Assembly (NCBI GenBank): GCA_938002955.1
Contig: CALLAA010000023.1
Span: forward strand, 1-57,630
Direction of reading: 5' to 3'
DNA length: 57,630 bases
From: an uncultured Acidimicrobiales bacterium
Lineage (GTDB): Bacteria; Actinomycetota; Acidimicrobiia; Acidimicrobiales; SHLQ01
Below, one piece after another: positions 26,978-35,679 of the stretch (position 1 is the stretch's first letter; every line of letters starts with the position of its first letter). The notes beneath the pieces were generated by a model. It had not been told where the DNA came from. It did not search any database and saw only the letters and a list, made by a program, of their open reading frames with translations. Made by a program: the position numbers and the translations under genes.

Positions 26978-28150
26978 ATGTCGGCCGTGCTCTCCTTCTT
27001 CTTCGCTCTGGTGTTGATCGTCGGTCCTATTGCGGCGGCCGTCGTCTACATCGCCCAGGTCATGAAACGACGGCTACAGATCTGGCACGACGTGGCCAAC
27101 GAGTTTGATTTGCACGTCGAGCCGCGCGGCCCGTTCGTCCGACCGTCCATCAGCGGGTTTATCGACGGCGTCGACGTCCGCGTCGAGACGATCAGCAATT
27201 CGAGCGAACTCAGCGTCACGCGTTACCGAGTTCGGTATCCCCGTGCCGAAGGCACACCGTCGATCGAGCTCACGCCAACACGCAAGGGCAACTTTCGGTT
27301 CGGCAAGCGGCAAGGTTCACTCACCGTTGGCGACCCGCGTTTCGACAATGACGTACACATCGACGCATCCGACCTCGCCGCCACGACCAGCTACCTCACC
27401 TCCGAACGTCGTCAGACGGTCCTACATCTGTTCACGAGGAAGGGTTGGAGCGATCAGATCATCACCGCAGATTCGATCACGGTGTCCACGCCGGTGATCG
27501 ATGAAGAGATCGACGACATCCGCTCGACGCTGTCGACGCTCGTCCATGCCGCCCGCTTGCTTGGCGAACATCGGCAACCAAACGCTGCGTTGCCCGCCTA
27601 CCAGCCCGGGCCGCTCGACGATATTGCGGCCTCGGAGCCAGAACCCGAACTCGTCCGGCCCGCCGATGTAGCGCCGCTGGTGCACGAGGATGTGTCCGAC
27701 GTGCAGCTGGCTCCAGAAGATCAGATGGACCCGACCGAACCCGCGCACGTCGCCGAACAAGGCGACATCGATCGTCCTGAGTCGGCCGAGTTCGCACTCG
27801 ATCAGACCTCGGTTATGCATGACCTGTTCGATTCGACCCGGATGGGCTTCGCGAACGACGAGCACTTCGCCGCAACCTACGACGGTGTCGGCATCTCGTG
27901 GACCGGCACGGTCGACATGGTCCGATCCTTCACGAGCGATCGTGACTTCGACGGAGCCGGCAACAAGGTAACGGTGCTGCTTGGCTACCTTCGAGGTGAA
28001 GAGCTTCGCAGCCGGCAGGTAAAGGCGGTCGTGCAGCTCGACACCGAAACCGAGGTCGTGAACGGCGACGACGTTACGTTCTCCGGCACACTCATTCGCG
28101 CGGACCGATTCACCAACAGCGTGTTCGTTGCAAACGCACACCTTCACTAG
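26978..28150 (+). CDS. Single-pass membrane protein, paralogue of the 28630 gene
   Basis: 390 residues from ATG 26978. An N-terminal transmembrane helix (about residues 5-25) is followed by a domain of about 180 residues beginning WHDVANEFDLHV, containing a basic IELTPTRKGNFRFGK segment and then DPRFDNDVHI and LTSERRQTVLHLF. The same order of elements occurs in the protein at 28630-29301. A flexible Pro/Glu/Asp-rich middle follows, and a C-terminal beta-rich domain of about 100 residues ends the protein. Function is unknown. It is divergent from addB, with 82 bases between starts. Confidence 0.7.
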   Translation: MSAVLSFFFALVLIVGPIAAAVVYIAQVMKRRLQIWHDVANEFDLHVEPRGPFVRPSISGFIDGVDVRVETISNSSELSVTRYRVRYPRAEGTPSIELTPTRKGNFRFGKRQGSLTVGDPRFDNDVHIDASDLAATTSYLTSERRQTVLHLFTRKGWSDQIITADSITVSTPVIDEEIDDIRSTLSTLVHAARLLGEHRQPNAALPAYQPGPLDDIAASEPEPELVRPADVAPLVHEDVSDVQLAPEDQMDPTEPAHVAEQGDIDRPESAEFALDQTSVMHDLFDSTRMGFANDEHFAATYDGVGISWTGTVDMVRSFTSDRDFDGAGNKVTVLLGYLRGEELRSRQVKAVVQLDTETEVVNGDDVTFSGTLIRADRFTNSVFVANAHLH

Positions 28151-28219
28151 GGAATCCAGCCGCTCAGCACCGCGCCGATCGAGGTGAAATTCGCGAAGAA
28201 ACTCGGCAGACTCTTCGAT

Positions 28220-28576
28220 ATGGCACGCAACGTTCTCGGCGGTGAACTCGACACATGCGGTCTCGACCCGCTCACCGGGTTTACGCGCACCGGGTGCTGC
28301 GACCATCACCCTCAAGACGGCGGCTTCCACATCGTCTGCGCGGTCGTCACAAACTCGTTCCTCGAGTTCTCGGCGAAACACGGCAACGATCTCCGTACCC
28401 CCCGTCCGGAGTACGGCTTCGAGGGCCTCACCGCTGGTGATCGCTGGTGCCTGTGTGCGAGCCGGTGGGTCGAAGCGTTCGACGCAGGCGTTGCGCCCAA
28501 GGTTGTGCTCGAGGCAACCCATGCCCAAGCGCTCGAATGGATCGACCTCGCCGACCTCCGCGCACACGCCATCTGA
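28220..28576 (+). CDS. DUF2237 family protein
   Basis: 118 residues from ATG 28220 (MARNVLGGEL). The frame is open from GTG 28184, but family members begin near NVLG. The hallmark pattern is clear: LDTCGLDPLTGFTRTGCCDHHP, split as residues about 10-31, then DGGFHIVCAVVT, FLEFSAKHGNDLRTPRPEYGF and GDRWCLCASRW. The conserved cysteines (DTC, GCCD, VCAV, WCLCAS) suggest a metal-binding or redox role, but the family has no established function. It lies between two related membrane proteins. Confidence 0.88.
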   Translation: MARNVLGGELDTCGLDPLTGFTRTGCCDHHPQDGGFHIVCAVVTNSFLEFSAKHGNDLRTPRPEYGFEGLTAGDRWCLCASRWVEAFDAGVAPKVVLEATHAQALEWIDLADLRAHAI

Positions 28577-28629
28577 CAACCTGCGCGTCCGAGCTATAGC
28601 GGCCCGTCGAACATGCCGAACACCACGCT

Positions 28630-29301
28630 ATGTCTACGGCCACGTTCTTCTTCATCGCCTTCGTCGCGTTTGTCATCGTGAAACCACTCGTGATGCGTCT
28701 ACTCGCAAGCACGGGTAGTGCCGAGCGATCGGGAACCGACCAAGCAGCGACACCATCGTCCGACTGGAATGTTGTGGCAAGCACGCTGGGCCTGCGAACT
28801 GCTCCCCGGCGCCGCTCCCAATATATGTGGGGCACCATCGGCGAGTTTTCGGTATCGCTCGATGGCCGCTCTGGCGGAGCCAAGATCGAGGTCGAGTACG
28901 AGTCAACGCTTCGGGACTTCGACATTCGACCGAAGGTCCATAACGGCCGCCGATTCACAAATGCTGAACCGGTACTGACCGGCAACGCAGAATTCGACGC
29001 GGCATTCGAGACGCATAGCCATCGGCCCGAGGAGCTGCTGAACTTCCTCACTCCGGTTCGACAAGTCGCACTACTTGCGCTGCACTCCGCAGTAGCGATC
29101 GATGAGATCGACGAGGACGAGATCGAGATTCGACTTCCCGCTACGTGCAGCCCGTCGGACACGATCGAAGCGGTCGAACTCGCGGTCTACGTAGCCGGCG
29201 TGCTGAGTGGCACCGCAACACCGCCAACCCCGACGGCCACAAGCCGCCACAACGATGTCCAGGACACACTCATGAGCGCACCCCAAGACACCATTCGCTA
29301 G
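28630..29301 (+). CDS. Single-pass membrane protein, paralogue of the 26978 gene
   Basis: 223 residues. One N-terminal helix (about residues 5-22) is followed by a domain beginning DWNVVASTLGLRT, then GTIGEFSVSLDGR, then NAEFDAAFETHSHRPEELLNF (residue about 120 on) and TPVRQVALLALHS. Each of these blocks has a counterpart at the same relative place in the 26978 gene product. The C-terminus is Thr/Pro-rich and lacks the extra beta domain of its relative. No known function. The two genes and DUF2237 are on the same strand with short gaps. Confidence 0.68.
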   Translation: MSTATFFFIAFVAFVIVKPLVMRLLASTGSAERSGTDQAATPSSDWNVVASTLGLRTAPRRRSQYMWGTIGEFSVSLDGRSGGAKIEVEYESTLRDFDIRPKVHNGRRFTNAEPVLTGNAEFDAAFETHSHRPEELLNFLTPVRQVALLALHSAVAIDEIDEDEIEIRLPATCSPSDTIEAVELAVYVAGVLSGTATPPTPTATSRHNDVQDTLMSAPQDTIR

Positions 29302-29344
29302 CGGTCACCTGGCCCTGGGGTGGAGAAGTCGTTAGCGTGACGCC

Positions 29345-29731
29345 ATGTCTATTGCGAACGAAGAGTACGTCAGCCTCGTCACCTACAAGGCCGACGGCAC
29401 CCCGAAGGCACTACCGGTCTGGATCGTCGACCTCGGCGACAACACCGTTGGCTTCACGACGCACGGTGATAGCTGGAAGGCCAAGCGCGTTCGCAACAAC
29501 CCGGCCGTGACGCTCCAGCCGTGCGACCAACGCGGCAACATCACCGAAGGTTCGGCGATCGTGGAGGGCACTGCACGAATGGGGACAGCCGAAGAGTTCG
29601 CCACGGTCAGTTCGCTCGTCAAAGCCAAGTACGGCAAGTGGGTCACCATGGTCAAGATCATGAACTCGGTCCGCAGCGCATTCGGCAAGGGCGGACAGAG
29701 CGACTCCGCCATGATCATCGAGCTTGCGTAA
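29345..29731 (+). CDS. PPOX-class split-barrel protein (F420/FMN-dependent)
   Basis: 128 residues of the pyridoxamine-5'-phosphate oxidase-like split barrel. Key blocks are YVSLVTYKADGTPKALPVW at the N-terminus, GFTTHGDSWKAKRVRNNPAVTL (residues about 36-57) with the cofactor-phosphate basic residues WKAKR, and VEGTARMGTAEEF. In actinobacteria many proteins of this size bind F420 and reduce it against small substrates. FMN cannot be excluded. The start is ATG. Confidence 0.85.
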   Translation: MSIANEEYVSLVTYKADGTPKALPVWIVDLGDNTVGFTTHGDSWKAKRVRNNPAVTLQPCDQRGNITEGSAIVEGTARMGTAEEFATVSSLVKAKYGKWVTMVKIMNSVRSAFGKGGQSDSAMIIELA

Positions 29732-29834
29732 TTAGCCGATCCGCGAAGCGGTACCAATTCATAGGAAGATTTGGACGAATAGGTCTCGCATTGATATCGA
29801 GATCGACACGCCAGATTCACTACCATCGGTCCCC

Positions 29835-32381
29835 ATGAAGACGAACACTCAGGTAGTAGTCATCGGCGGCGGCGTGGTCGGGGCATCGATCCTCTACCAC
29901 CTGACCAAGAATGGCTGGACCGACGTGGTCCTGCTCGAACGCACCGAGCTCACCGCTGGCTCCACCTGGCACTCCGCTGGCGGCATGCACACACTGAACG
30001 GCGACCCCAACGTCGCCAAGCTCCAGCAGTACACGATCGAGCTGTACAAAGAGATCGAAGAGATCTCCGGCCAGGACTGTGGCATCCACATCACCGGCGG
30101 CGTGATGCTCGCCGACACCCCAGAGCGCGCCGACTGGCTCAAAGCCACCCACGCCAAAGGCCGGTACTTGGGAATGGAGACCGAGCTCATCTCGGTTGCC
30201 GAAGCCAAAGAAATCCACCCGATCTTTGACGAGCAGTACTTCGTCGGAGCGATGTGGGACGCGCACGAGGGCCACGTCGATCCAACCGGCGTCACCCACG
30301 CATACGCCAAAGCGGCGCGCATGAACGGTGCCGAGGTCTACAAGGACACCTGGGCCCGCGGAATGAGCCGCGCCGCCGACGGTGGCTGGGACATCCAGAC
30401 CATCCGGACCTCGACCGGCGAAGACCTCGAAACCATCCACTGCGAACACGTCGTCAACGCCGGCGGGCTGTGGGGCCGCGAGGTCGGTCGGATGGTCGGT
30501 CTTGAGCTTCCCATCTTGGCGATGGCGCATCAGTACATCCTCACCGAAGACCTGCCACAGGTCGCCGAGATCAACGCCAGCACCGGCAAGGAAGTCCTCC
30601 ACGCGGTCGACTTCGGCGGCGAGATTTACATGCGTCAAGAAGCGGGCGGACTACTCCTCGGCACCTATGAGCCCAACGGCATCCCGTGGTCCCCGAAGCA
30701 GACCCCGTGGGAATTCGGCATGCAACTGCTGACCCCCGACCTCGAACACCTCTCGGACCACCTCGCCCGCGGTTTCAAACACTTCCCGATCTTCGCCGAG
30801 GCTGGCATCCGCTCGGTCGTCAACGGCCCGTTCGTGTTCAGCCCCGATGGCAACCCCTGCCTCGGTCCCGTTCGCGGCCTACCCAACTATTGGTCCGCAA
30901 CCGCCATCATGGCCGGACTTTCCCAGGGCGGCGGCGTGGGTCTCGCGCTCGCCAACTGGATGACCGAAGGCGACCCCGGCCACGATATCTGGGGCATGGA
31001 TATTGCCCGGTTCGGCGACTACAACACCATGGCCTTTACCGACACGAAGGTTCGTGAGAACTACGGCCGCCGGTTCCGAATTACCTTCCCGAACGAGTTC
31101 CTTCCCGAGGGGCGCAACCTGCAAACCTCCCCAATCTACGACAAGCTCGTCGATGCCAACGCCGTGTGGGGCAACAGCTACGGCCTCGAAGGGGCACAGT
31201 GGTACCAGGCCGAGGGTGAAGAACCTGTAGAGGAGTTCACCTGGGGTCGCAGCAACTCCTGGGACCAGGTACGCAAGGCCGCTCTTGCGGTGCGAAACGG
31301 CGTCGGCCTGATGGAGACCACCGGCTTCGCGAAGTTCGTCTTCAGCGGCCCCGGCGCTCGAGCCTGGCTCGATCACGTTCTCGCTGGGCGCATTCCCAAG
31401 GCTGGCCGCATGTCGCTGACCCCGATGACCAATCACAACGGCAAGCTCATCGGCGACCTCACCGTTGCATGCCTACCGGCAACACCGGGTGAACCGGAAG
31501 GTCCACTCAGCACGTTTACCGGCGGAGCCACCGGAAACACGACCAGCGCTGGCGAACGGTTCATGATGTTCGGGTCGGGTGTCGCTACCCGCTATTACCA
31601 GCGCTACTTCGAGTCGCTCCTCCCCACCGATGGATCCGTCACGTACCGCACGCTCGGCTATGAGATGTGCGGACTGTCGATCGCCGGTCCCCAAAGCCGC
31701 GAACTCCTCGAGCGGCTCACCGACTCCGACGTTTCGGCCGAGAACTTTCGCTTCATGGGATTCCAGGAGATCGAGCTTGGCTGGGCCAACGTCATGTGTG
31801 GACGCGTGACCTTCTCTGGCGATCTTGGCTACGAATTTTGGATGCCCGCCAGCTACCAGCGGTATGTCTTTGACGTGATCATGGAAGCCGGGGCAGATCT
31901 CGGCGCGGACGGTGCGGGTATCGAGCTCTTCGGCTCGAAGACGCTCGACTCTCTACGACTCGAAAAGAGCTTTGGCTCGTGGGCACGTGAATACCGGCCG
32001 ATCTACGACCCGTTCGAAGCAAACCTCGACCGGTTCGTCGACCTCGACAAGGACTTCATTGGGCGCGATGCACTCGTCGCAATCAAGGAGGCCGGACCAG
32101 CACGCAAGTTGTGCACCTGGACCGTCGACGTTCCCGATGGCCCCGGCGAAGCTGACGTGATTGGCGACGAGCCGGTGTGGCTCGACGGCGACGTTGTCGG
32201 CTGGGTGACCTCTGGTGGCTACGCCCACAACAGCGATGTTTCCGTGGCCATGGGCTACGTGCCCGCCGAACACGCGGACACGACGAGCGGATGGCAGATC
32301 GAGATTCTCGGCGTCATGCGCGATGCGACATTGCGAACCGAACCGATCTGGGACCCAAACGCAGAAAAGATGCGGGGATAA
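29835..32381 (+). CDS. Dimethylglycine/sarcosine dehydrogenase-like flavoprotein
   Basis: 848 residues. An N-terminal FAD oxidase domain has the dinucleotide motif VIGGGVVGAS (residues 9-18) and TAGSTWHSAGG, where H46 is at the position that carries covalent FAD in dimethylglycine dehydrogenase. A central GHVDPTGVTHAYAKAA segment is typical of the family. The C-terminal 400 residues are a GcvT-like folate-binding domain (LLERLTDSDVS, FSGDLGYEFWMP). Members demethylate N-methylated glycines and pass the carbon to tetrahydrofolate. Dimethylglycine or sarcosine is the usual substrate; specificity is inferred. A HAD phosphatase gene follows after 34 bases. Confidence 0.86.
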   Translation: MKTNTQVVVIGGGVVGASILYHLTKNGWTDVVLLERTELTAGSTWHSAGGMHTLNGDPNVAKLQQYTIELYKEIEEISGQDCGIHITGGVMLADTPERADWLKATHAKGRYLGMETELISVAEAKEIHPIFDEQYFVGAMWDAHEGHVDPTGVTHAYAKAARMNGAEVYKDTWARGMSRAADGGWDIQTIRTSTGEDLETIHCEHVVNAGGLWGREVGRMVGLELPILAMAHQYILTEDLPQVAEINASTGKEVLHAVDFGGEIYMRQEAGGLLLGTYEPNGIPWSPKQTPWEFGMQLLTPDLEHLSDHLARGFKHFPIFAEAGIRSVVNGPFVFSPDGNPCLGPVRGLPNYWSATAIMAGLSQGGGVGLALANWMTEGDPGHDIWGMDIARFGDYNTMAFTDTKVRENYGRRFRITFPNEFLPEGRNLQTSPIYDKLVDANAVWGNSYGLEGAQWYQAEGEEPVEEFTWGRSNSWDQVRKAALAVRNGVGLMETTGFAKFVFSGPGARAWLDHVLAGRIPKAGRMSLTPMTNHNGKLIGDLTVACLPATPGEPEGPLSTFTGGATGNTTSAGERFMMFGSGVATRYYQRYFESLLPTDGSVTYRTLGYEMCGLSIAGPQSRELLERLTDSDVSAENFRFMGFQEIELGWANVMCGRVTFSGDLGYEFWMPASYQRYVFDVIMEAGADLGADGAGIELFGSKTLDSLRLEKSFGSWAREYRPIYDPFEANLDRFVDLDKDFIGRDALVAIKEAGPARKLCTWTVDVPDGPGEADVIGDEPVWLDGDVVGWVTSGGYAHNSDVSVAMGYVPAEHADTTSGWQIEILGVMRDATLRTEPIWDPNAEKMRG

Positions 32382-32415
32382 GCAACCGAGGCCACCTCGC
32401 CGTACCGTTCAGTAC

Positions 32416-33054
32416 ATGACGATCGACGCAGTCATATTCGACCACGACGGAACACTCGTCGATAGCGAAACGATCACGCTCACCGTCGTTGGGGAAATCG
32501 CTATCGAGGCGGGCGCAGAGGTATACCCCGAAGACATCGACCGGTTCGTTGGCGCAGACCTCCACGTGGTCTTCGCCGAAATCGAGCAGCGTTCGGGCGC
32601 CCCGCTTCCCGAAGACATCTTCGATCACTTTCGCGCCCGACAAACCGCAGCGATCCAGGACGGTCTCGACGAAATCACCGGCGCTCGCGCACTGCTTTCT
32701 GCCCTATCGACGTTGTCGCGGCCCATAGCGGTGGCGTCGAACGCGCCCGTCGCCAAGATGGAGTTATGCCTCGGCGCGACAAACCTGCTGTCGTTCTTCT
32801 CCCACGACCACCTCGTGAGCGCGTACGACGTCGGCGCCTGGAAACCCGACCCCACCGTATTTCTTCGCGCTGCGGAGATACTCGATGTCGCTCCGGCTCG
32901 CTGTGCTGTCGTCGAAGACAGCCAACCGGGTGTCCTCGGCGCGCTCGCCGCTGGAATGCAGGTCTTCGCCCTTGACCCCAAGGACCGATTCGGGGGCATC
33001 GATGGCATCACTCGGATCGCCGCACTCGCCGATCTCCACGACCATCTGACCTAA
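32416..33054 (+). CDS. HAD-family phosphatase
   Basis: 212 residues with all four HAD motifs: DHDGTLVDSE (nucleophile Asp), then VASNAPVAK, then the Lys region GAWKPDP and the acidic pair in VVEDSQPGV. The insertion of an alpha-helical cap between motifs I and II fits the phosphoglycolate phosphatase/beta-phosphoglucomutase group. The VDSE after the nucleophile and the cap do not fix a substrate. The start is ATG 32416, 34 bases after the dehydrogenase stop, so the two may be co-transcribed. Confidence 0.88.
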   Translation: MTIDAVIFDHDGTLVDSETITLTVVGEIAIEAGAEVYPEDIDRFVGADLHVVFAEIEQRSGAPLPEDIFDHFRARQTAAIQDGLDEITGARALLSALSTLSRPIAVASNAPVAKMELCLGATNLLSFFSHDHLVSAYDVGAWKPDPTVFLRAAEILDVAPARCAVVEDSQPGVLGALAAGMQVFALDPKDRFGGIDGITRIAALADLHDHLT

Positions 33055-33084
33055 TTCGCTCGACTCATCTGTCGATTGGCACCG

Positions 33085-34314
33085 ATGGGTTCTCCCGATT
33101 CCACCAGCGCGCGCGTGCTACGCATGTGCCTCCTCTTCGGACTCCTCGTCTACGGCTTCGGTTTTTGGGTCAACCGGGCGCTCGCATTCACCGACTTTCG
33201 GGTATTGCATCTCGCTGGCCGGCTCGTCAACGACGGTAGGGCCGAAACCGCCTACGACCCGACAGCGTTTCTTTCCGAAGCCTCGGCCGATCCCTACCTC
33301 GCCGAGACCGCCCGCGAGCTCGATGTCTTCATCAGTCCTCCCCCGTTCGCACTCTTCATCCGACCGTTCGCGCTCCTCCCAAGCCAGACGGCACTCGCCC
33401 TGTGGCTGGCCCTCGGGGTGCTCGGAGTCGTGGGCGCGGTGCGCGTATTGCGCCTGCCCTGGTGGTCGGCGATCGTGGCGCTGATCATGCCATTCGGCAT
33501 CGCGAACATCTACCACGCACAGACCGGCTTTCTCGCCGTGCTGTGGGTCGCGGCGATACACCGCTTGAGCGTCGACGATCGTCCCGTCGCCGCTGGGATC
33601 GTCGCAGGCCTCGCCGTGCTCAAGCCAACGCTGCTCCTCGGAGTGGCCGTTTGGTGGCTACTCGACTGGAGACGCTGGTACCCGGCGTTGTCGGCGGCTC
33701 TCGCCATGGGAACGGCCATCGTCGCAGCGACGGTTGTCGGTGGCTTCGAACAGTGGCGACTGTTCTTTGGGGCGCTCGACGCCCGCGCTGCCCTCGAACA
33801 GGAGGTCATCGCTAATCAACCCACCCTGGCCGAGGTCGTCAACCGAGCCGTCGGAACCGATATTGGCTCACACCCAATCGCCCTCATCGTCTACGTCGCG
33901 ATCGGCGCGCTCGCCATGTTCGTCGCCATTCGACGTTGGCACGACAACACCGCAGCCTTGTCCGGGTTTGCGATGTTGCTCTCCGTGCTCATTTCCCCCC
34001 ACATGTTGATCTATGACACCGGTGTCCTTCTCGTACCTGTAGCCGTTCTATTCTCCGCGGGAGCGGCGATCGTGACGATCGAACGGCTGACGATGGTCTA
34101 CGTTGTGACCTCGCTGATGACCATCCTGTCGATTGGCTGGCTCGGCACACTCAACGACTGGACCATTCCAGGCACATTCGGTGTTGTCGCGGTCGCTGGT
34201 CTGTGGGTCCGGGCAATGGCCCAGCTCTCAATCCGAGCCGACAATGCTCCGAGCAACGGCGACGTCGTCATCGAGCACAACGTCGACGACGGACAGTCGC
34301 CGCTCGCAGCGTAG
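33085..34314 (+). CDS. GT87-like membrane glycosyltransferase (DUF2029)
   Basis: 409 residues with about ten hydrophobic segments. The first loop holds the family pattern FTDFRVLHLAGRLVNDG with an acidic pair, then ISPPPFALFIRPFALLP. This is typical of GT87/DUF2029 proteins, which use polyprenyl-phosphate mannose to decorate lipids or glycans in mycobacteria and relatives. The C-terminal 30 residues are polar and acidic. The start chosen is ATG 33085; an in-frame TTG at 33076 would add three residues. The acceptor is unknown. Confidence 0.82.
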   Translation: MGSPDSTSARVLRMCLLFGLLVYGFGFWVNRALAFTDFRVLHLAGRLVNDGRAETAYDPTAFLSEASADPYLAETARELDVFISPPPFALFIRPFALLPSQTALALWLALGVLGVVGAVRVLRLPWWSAIVALIMPFGIANIYHAQTGFLAVLWVAAIHRLSVDDRPVAAGIVAGLAVLKPTLLLGVAVWWLLDWRRWYPALSAALAMGTAIVAATVVGGFEQWRLFFGALDARAALEQEVIANQPTLAEVVNRAVGTDIGSHPIALIVYVAIGALAMFVAIRRWHDNTAALSGFAMLLSVLISPHMLIYDTGVLLVPVAVLFSAGAAIVTIERLTMVYVVTSLMTILSIGWLGTLNDWTIPGTFGVVAVAGLWVRAMAQLSIRADNAPSNGDVVIEHNVDDGQSPLAA

Positions 34315-34343
34315 AACGTGCAAGAGTGCTCGATTCGAGAGAA

Positions 34344-35240
34344 CTAGCGGCCAGCGTTTCGCAGTGATCCGGTCGTCAGCTCGGTCTGGTCGAAATCGCC
34401 AACGATGCACTGCACGTTTCGCTCTCCAGCGTTCCACCGATCTTCGGTGGGTGCGAACGTCCACACGTTCCAGGGCGACGACAAGAAGTCGCCACCGACA
34501 AACGAAACGTACTGTTCATCGCAATACGACTGCGCAACAGCGAACACGCCGTCGATACCTGGATACGCCGACTCGGTGTAGACCGACTCGCCGACCGCAT
34601 ACACCTCGTAGGCATGTGGATTCGCGCAGTCGGTTGTTCCGACCACGAACACCTCACGGAACTCGCCCTGATTCGGCGTGAAGAAGTCTTCGATACAGTC
34701 GCCTTCTTCCAACGAGGTCACGAGCGACGAATTCGTCAGCACTCCCGTCAACCGAACTCCGGCCATAACGAACACCACCGCAAAGACCGAGAACAACGCA
34801 ATGAGCAACTTCTTGTTGGTCAGCTCGATACCCGATGAGCCAGATTCATCGATCGGGGTCGACGTCTCTTTCGTTGCATTCTTCGTCCGTCGTAGTCGGG
34901 ACGTGATCGACGACGCAGCTTCTGGTTGGGCGGCAACAGCATCGATGACTTCGCCACCCTCAATAACGACTTCGGCGACTGGCTCGACAACCTGCGGTGC
35001 TGCTTCCGGCTGCTCCTCGATAACCGTCGGGTTCGGTTCCGGCGGGGCGAGTGCTTCGGGAGGGGTAAAGACCTCAACGTCTTCGTGGACGATCGGTACC
35101 TCATCGACGACGTCTGGCACCGGCGGAGCCGGCGCGCTGTGCACGCCCGGGTTGCGAACCGCATGGATCGCAGGCGGAAGCGGCGGTAGGACCGGACGTT
35201 CAATTGTGTCGATCGCAGACGCCCCACGCGGATGTTCCAT
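34344..35240 (-). CDS. Septum formation-like single-pass membrane protein
   Basis: 298 residues. A proline-rich, acidic cytoplasmic N-terminus of about 140 residues (repeated PE, VVEP and EEQP stretches) leads to one transmembrane helix (KKLLIALFSVFAVVFVMAGV) and an extracytoplasmic domain with four cysteines (EEGDCIED, TTDCANPHAYEV, SYCDEQYV, VQCIVGD). The GDC and C-x-PH-x-EV patterns are those of the actinobacterial septum formation family (PF13845). The four 17-base repeats at 35288-35355 lie in its upstream region, about 50 bases before the ATG. Confidence 0.75.
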   Translation of the reverse strand: MEHPRGASAIDTIERPVLPPLPPAIHAVRNPGVHSAPAPPVPDVVDEVPIVHEDVEVFTPPEALAPPEPNPTVIEEQPEAAPQVVEPVAEVVIEGGEVIDAVAAQPEAASSITSRLRRTKNATKETSTPIDESGSSGIELTNKKLLIALFSVFAVVFVMAGVRLTGVLTNSSLVTSLEEGDCIEDFFTPNQGEFREVFVVGTTDCANPHAYEVYAVGESVYTESAYPGIDGVFAVAQSYCDEQYVSFVGGDFLSSPWNVWTFAPTEDRWNAGERNVQCIVGDFDQTELTTGSLRNAGR

Positions 35241-35287
35241 AGTGGACTTTTCGACACGATCGGGGGAGCGACAAATGGTCCGTACGG

Positions 35288-35355
35288 CCTATGCCCCAAA
35301 AACGTCGATGACCTCAAAACGCCCAATCCCCCAAAACGCCCAATACCCCAAAACG
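35288..35355. repeat. Four tandem 17-base direct repeats
   Basis: Four contiguous units of exactly 17 bases start at 35288, 35305, 35322 and 35339. On the + strand the last two are CCCAATCCCCCAAAACG and CCCAATACCCCAAAACG; the first two differ at several bases but keep the AAAACG end. The array sits between the terminator of the 57-residue gene and the start of the septum formation-like gene, both read on the minus strand. The 17-base spacing is not a whole number of helical turns. It might be an operator array or a slippage product. Confidence 0.9.
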
Positions 35356-35357
35356 CG

Positions 35358-35387
35358 AAGAAGCCCGGGCCGATGCCCGGGCTTCTT
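35358..35387 (-). terminator. Rho-independent terminator
   Basis: A perfect 13-base stem (AAGAAGCCCGGGC with its complement at 35375-35387) and a CGAT loop. On the minus strand it follows the stop codon of the 57-residue gene by 24 bases and is followed by CGCGTTTT. It is the strongest terminator in the window and the only one with both a long perfect stem and a T run nearby. Confidence 0.85.
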
Positions 35388-35411
35388 ACAGTGATCGGTG
35401 ATCAGGGGCTG

Positions 35412-35585
35412 CTATTCGCCGCCGCCTGGAAGCTTGTCGGTGACACCGTCAAGCTTCTCGGTTGCTTCGTCGATCTTCTCGGCGATGCCTTCGCCACCAG
35501 GAACCTTGCTGGCCATGTCCTTCGCCTGATCTGCGAGACCTTCGGCCTTGTCCTTCATTTCGTTGACCTTGTCAAACATACCCAT
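35412..35585 (-). CDS. 57-residue charged helical protein
   Basis: 57 residues from the ATG at 35585, which has AGGAGG 8 bases upstream. The sequence alternates Lys, Asp, Glu and Ala/Met with no cysteine or membrane segment, and has PGG turns at about residues 29-31 and near the end. It should form amphipathic helices. It resembles short stress-type CsbD and Rv0909-like proteins, but the match is by composition and is not conclusive. The strong ribosome site and strong terminator point to an abundant transcript. It has its own transcription unit. Confidence 0.75.
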   Translation of the reverse strand: MGMFDKVNEMKDKAEGLADQAKDMASKVPGGEGIAEKIDEATEKLDGVTDKLPGGGE

Positions 35586-35679
35586 GGTGAATTCCTCCTG
35601 GATTTGAGCCGCCGTGTGTCGTGCGGTTCTTCGAGTGTATGACGCACCGTAGAACAAAAAAGTCGCGGCACGTTGTCAA

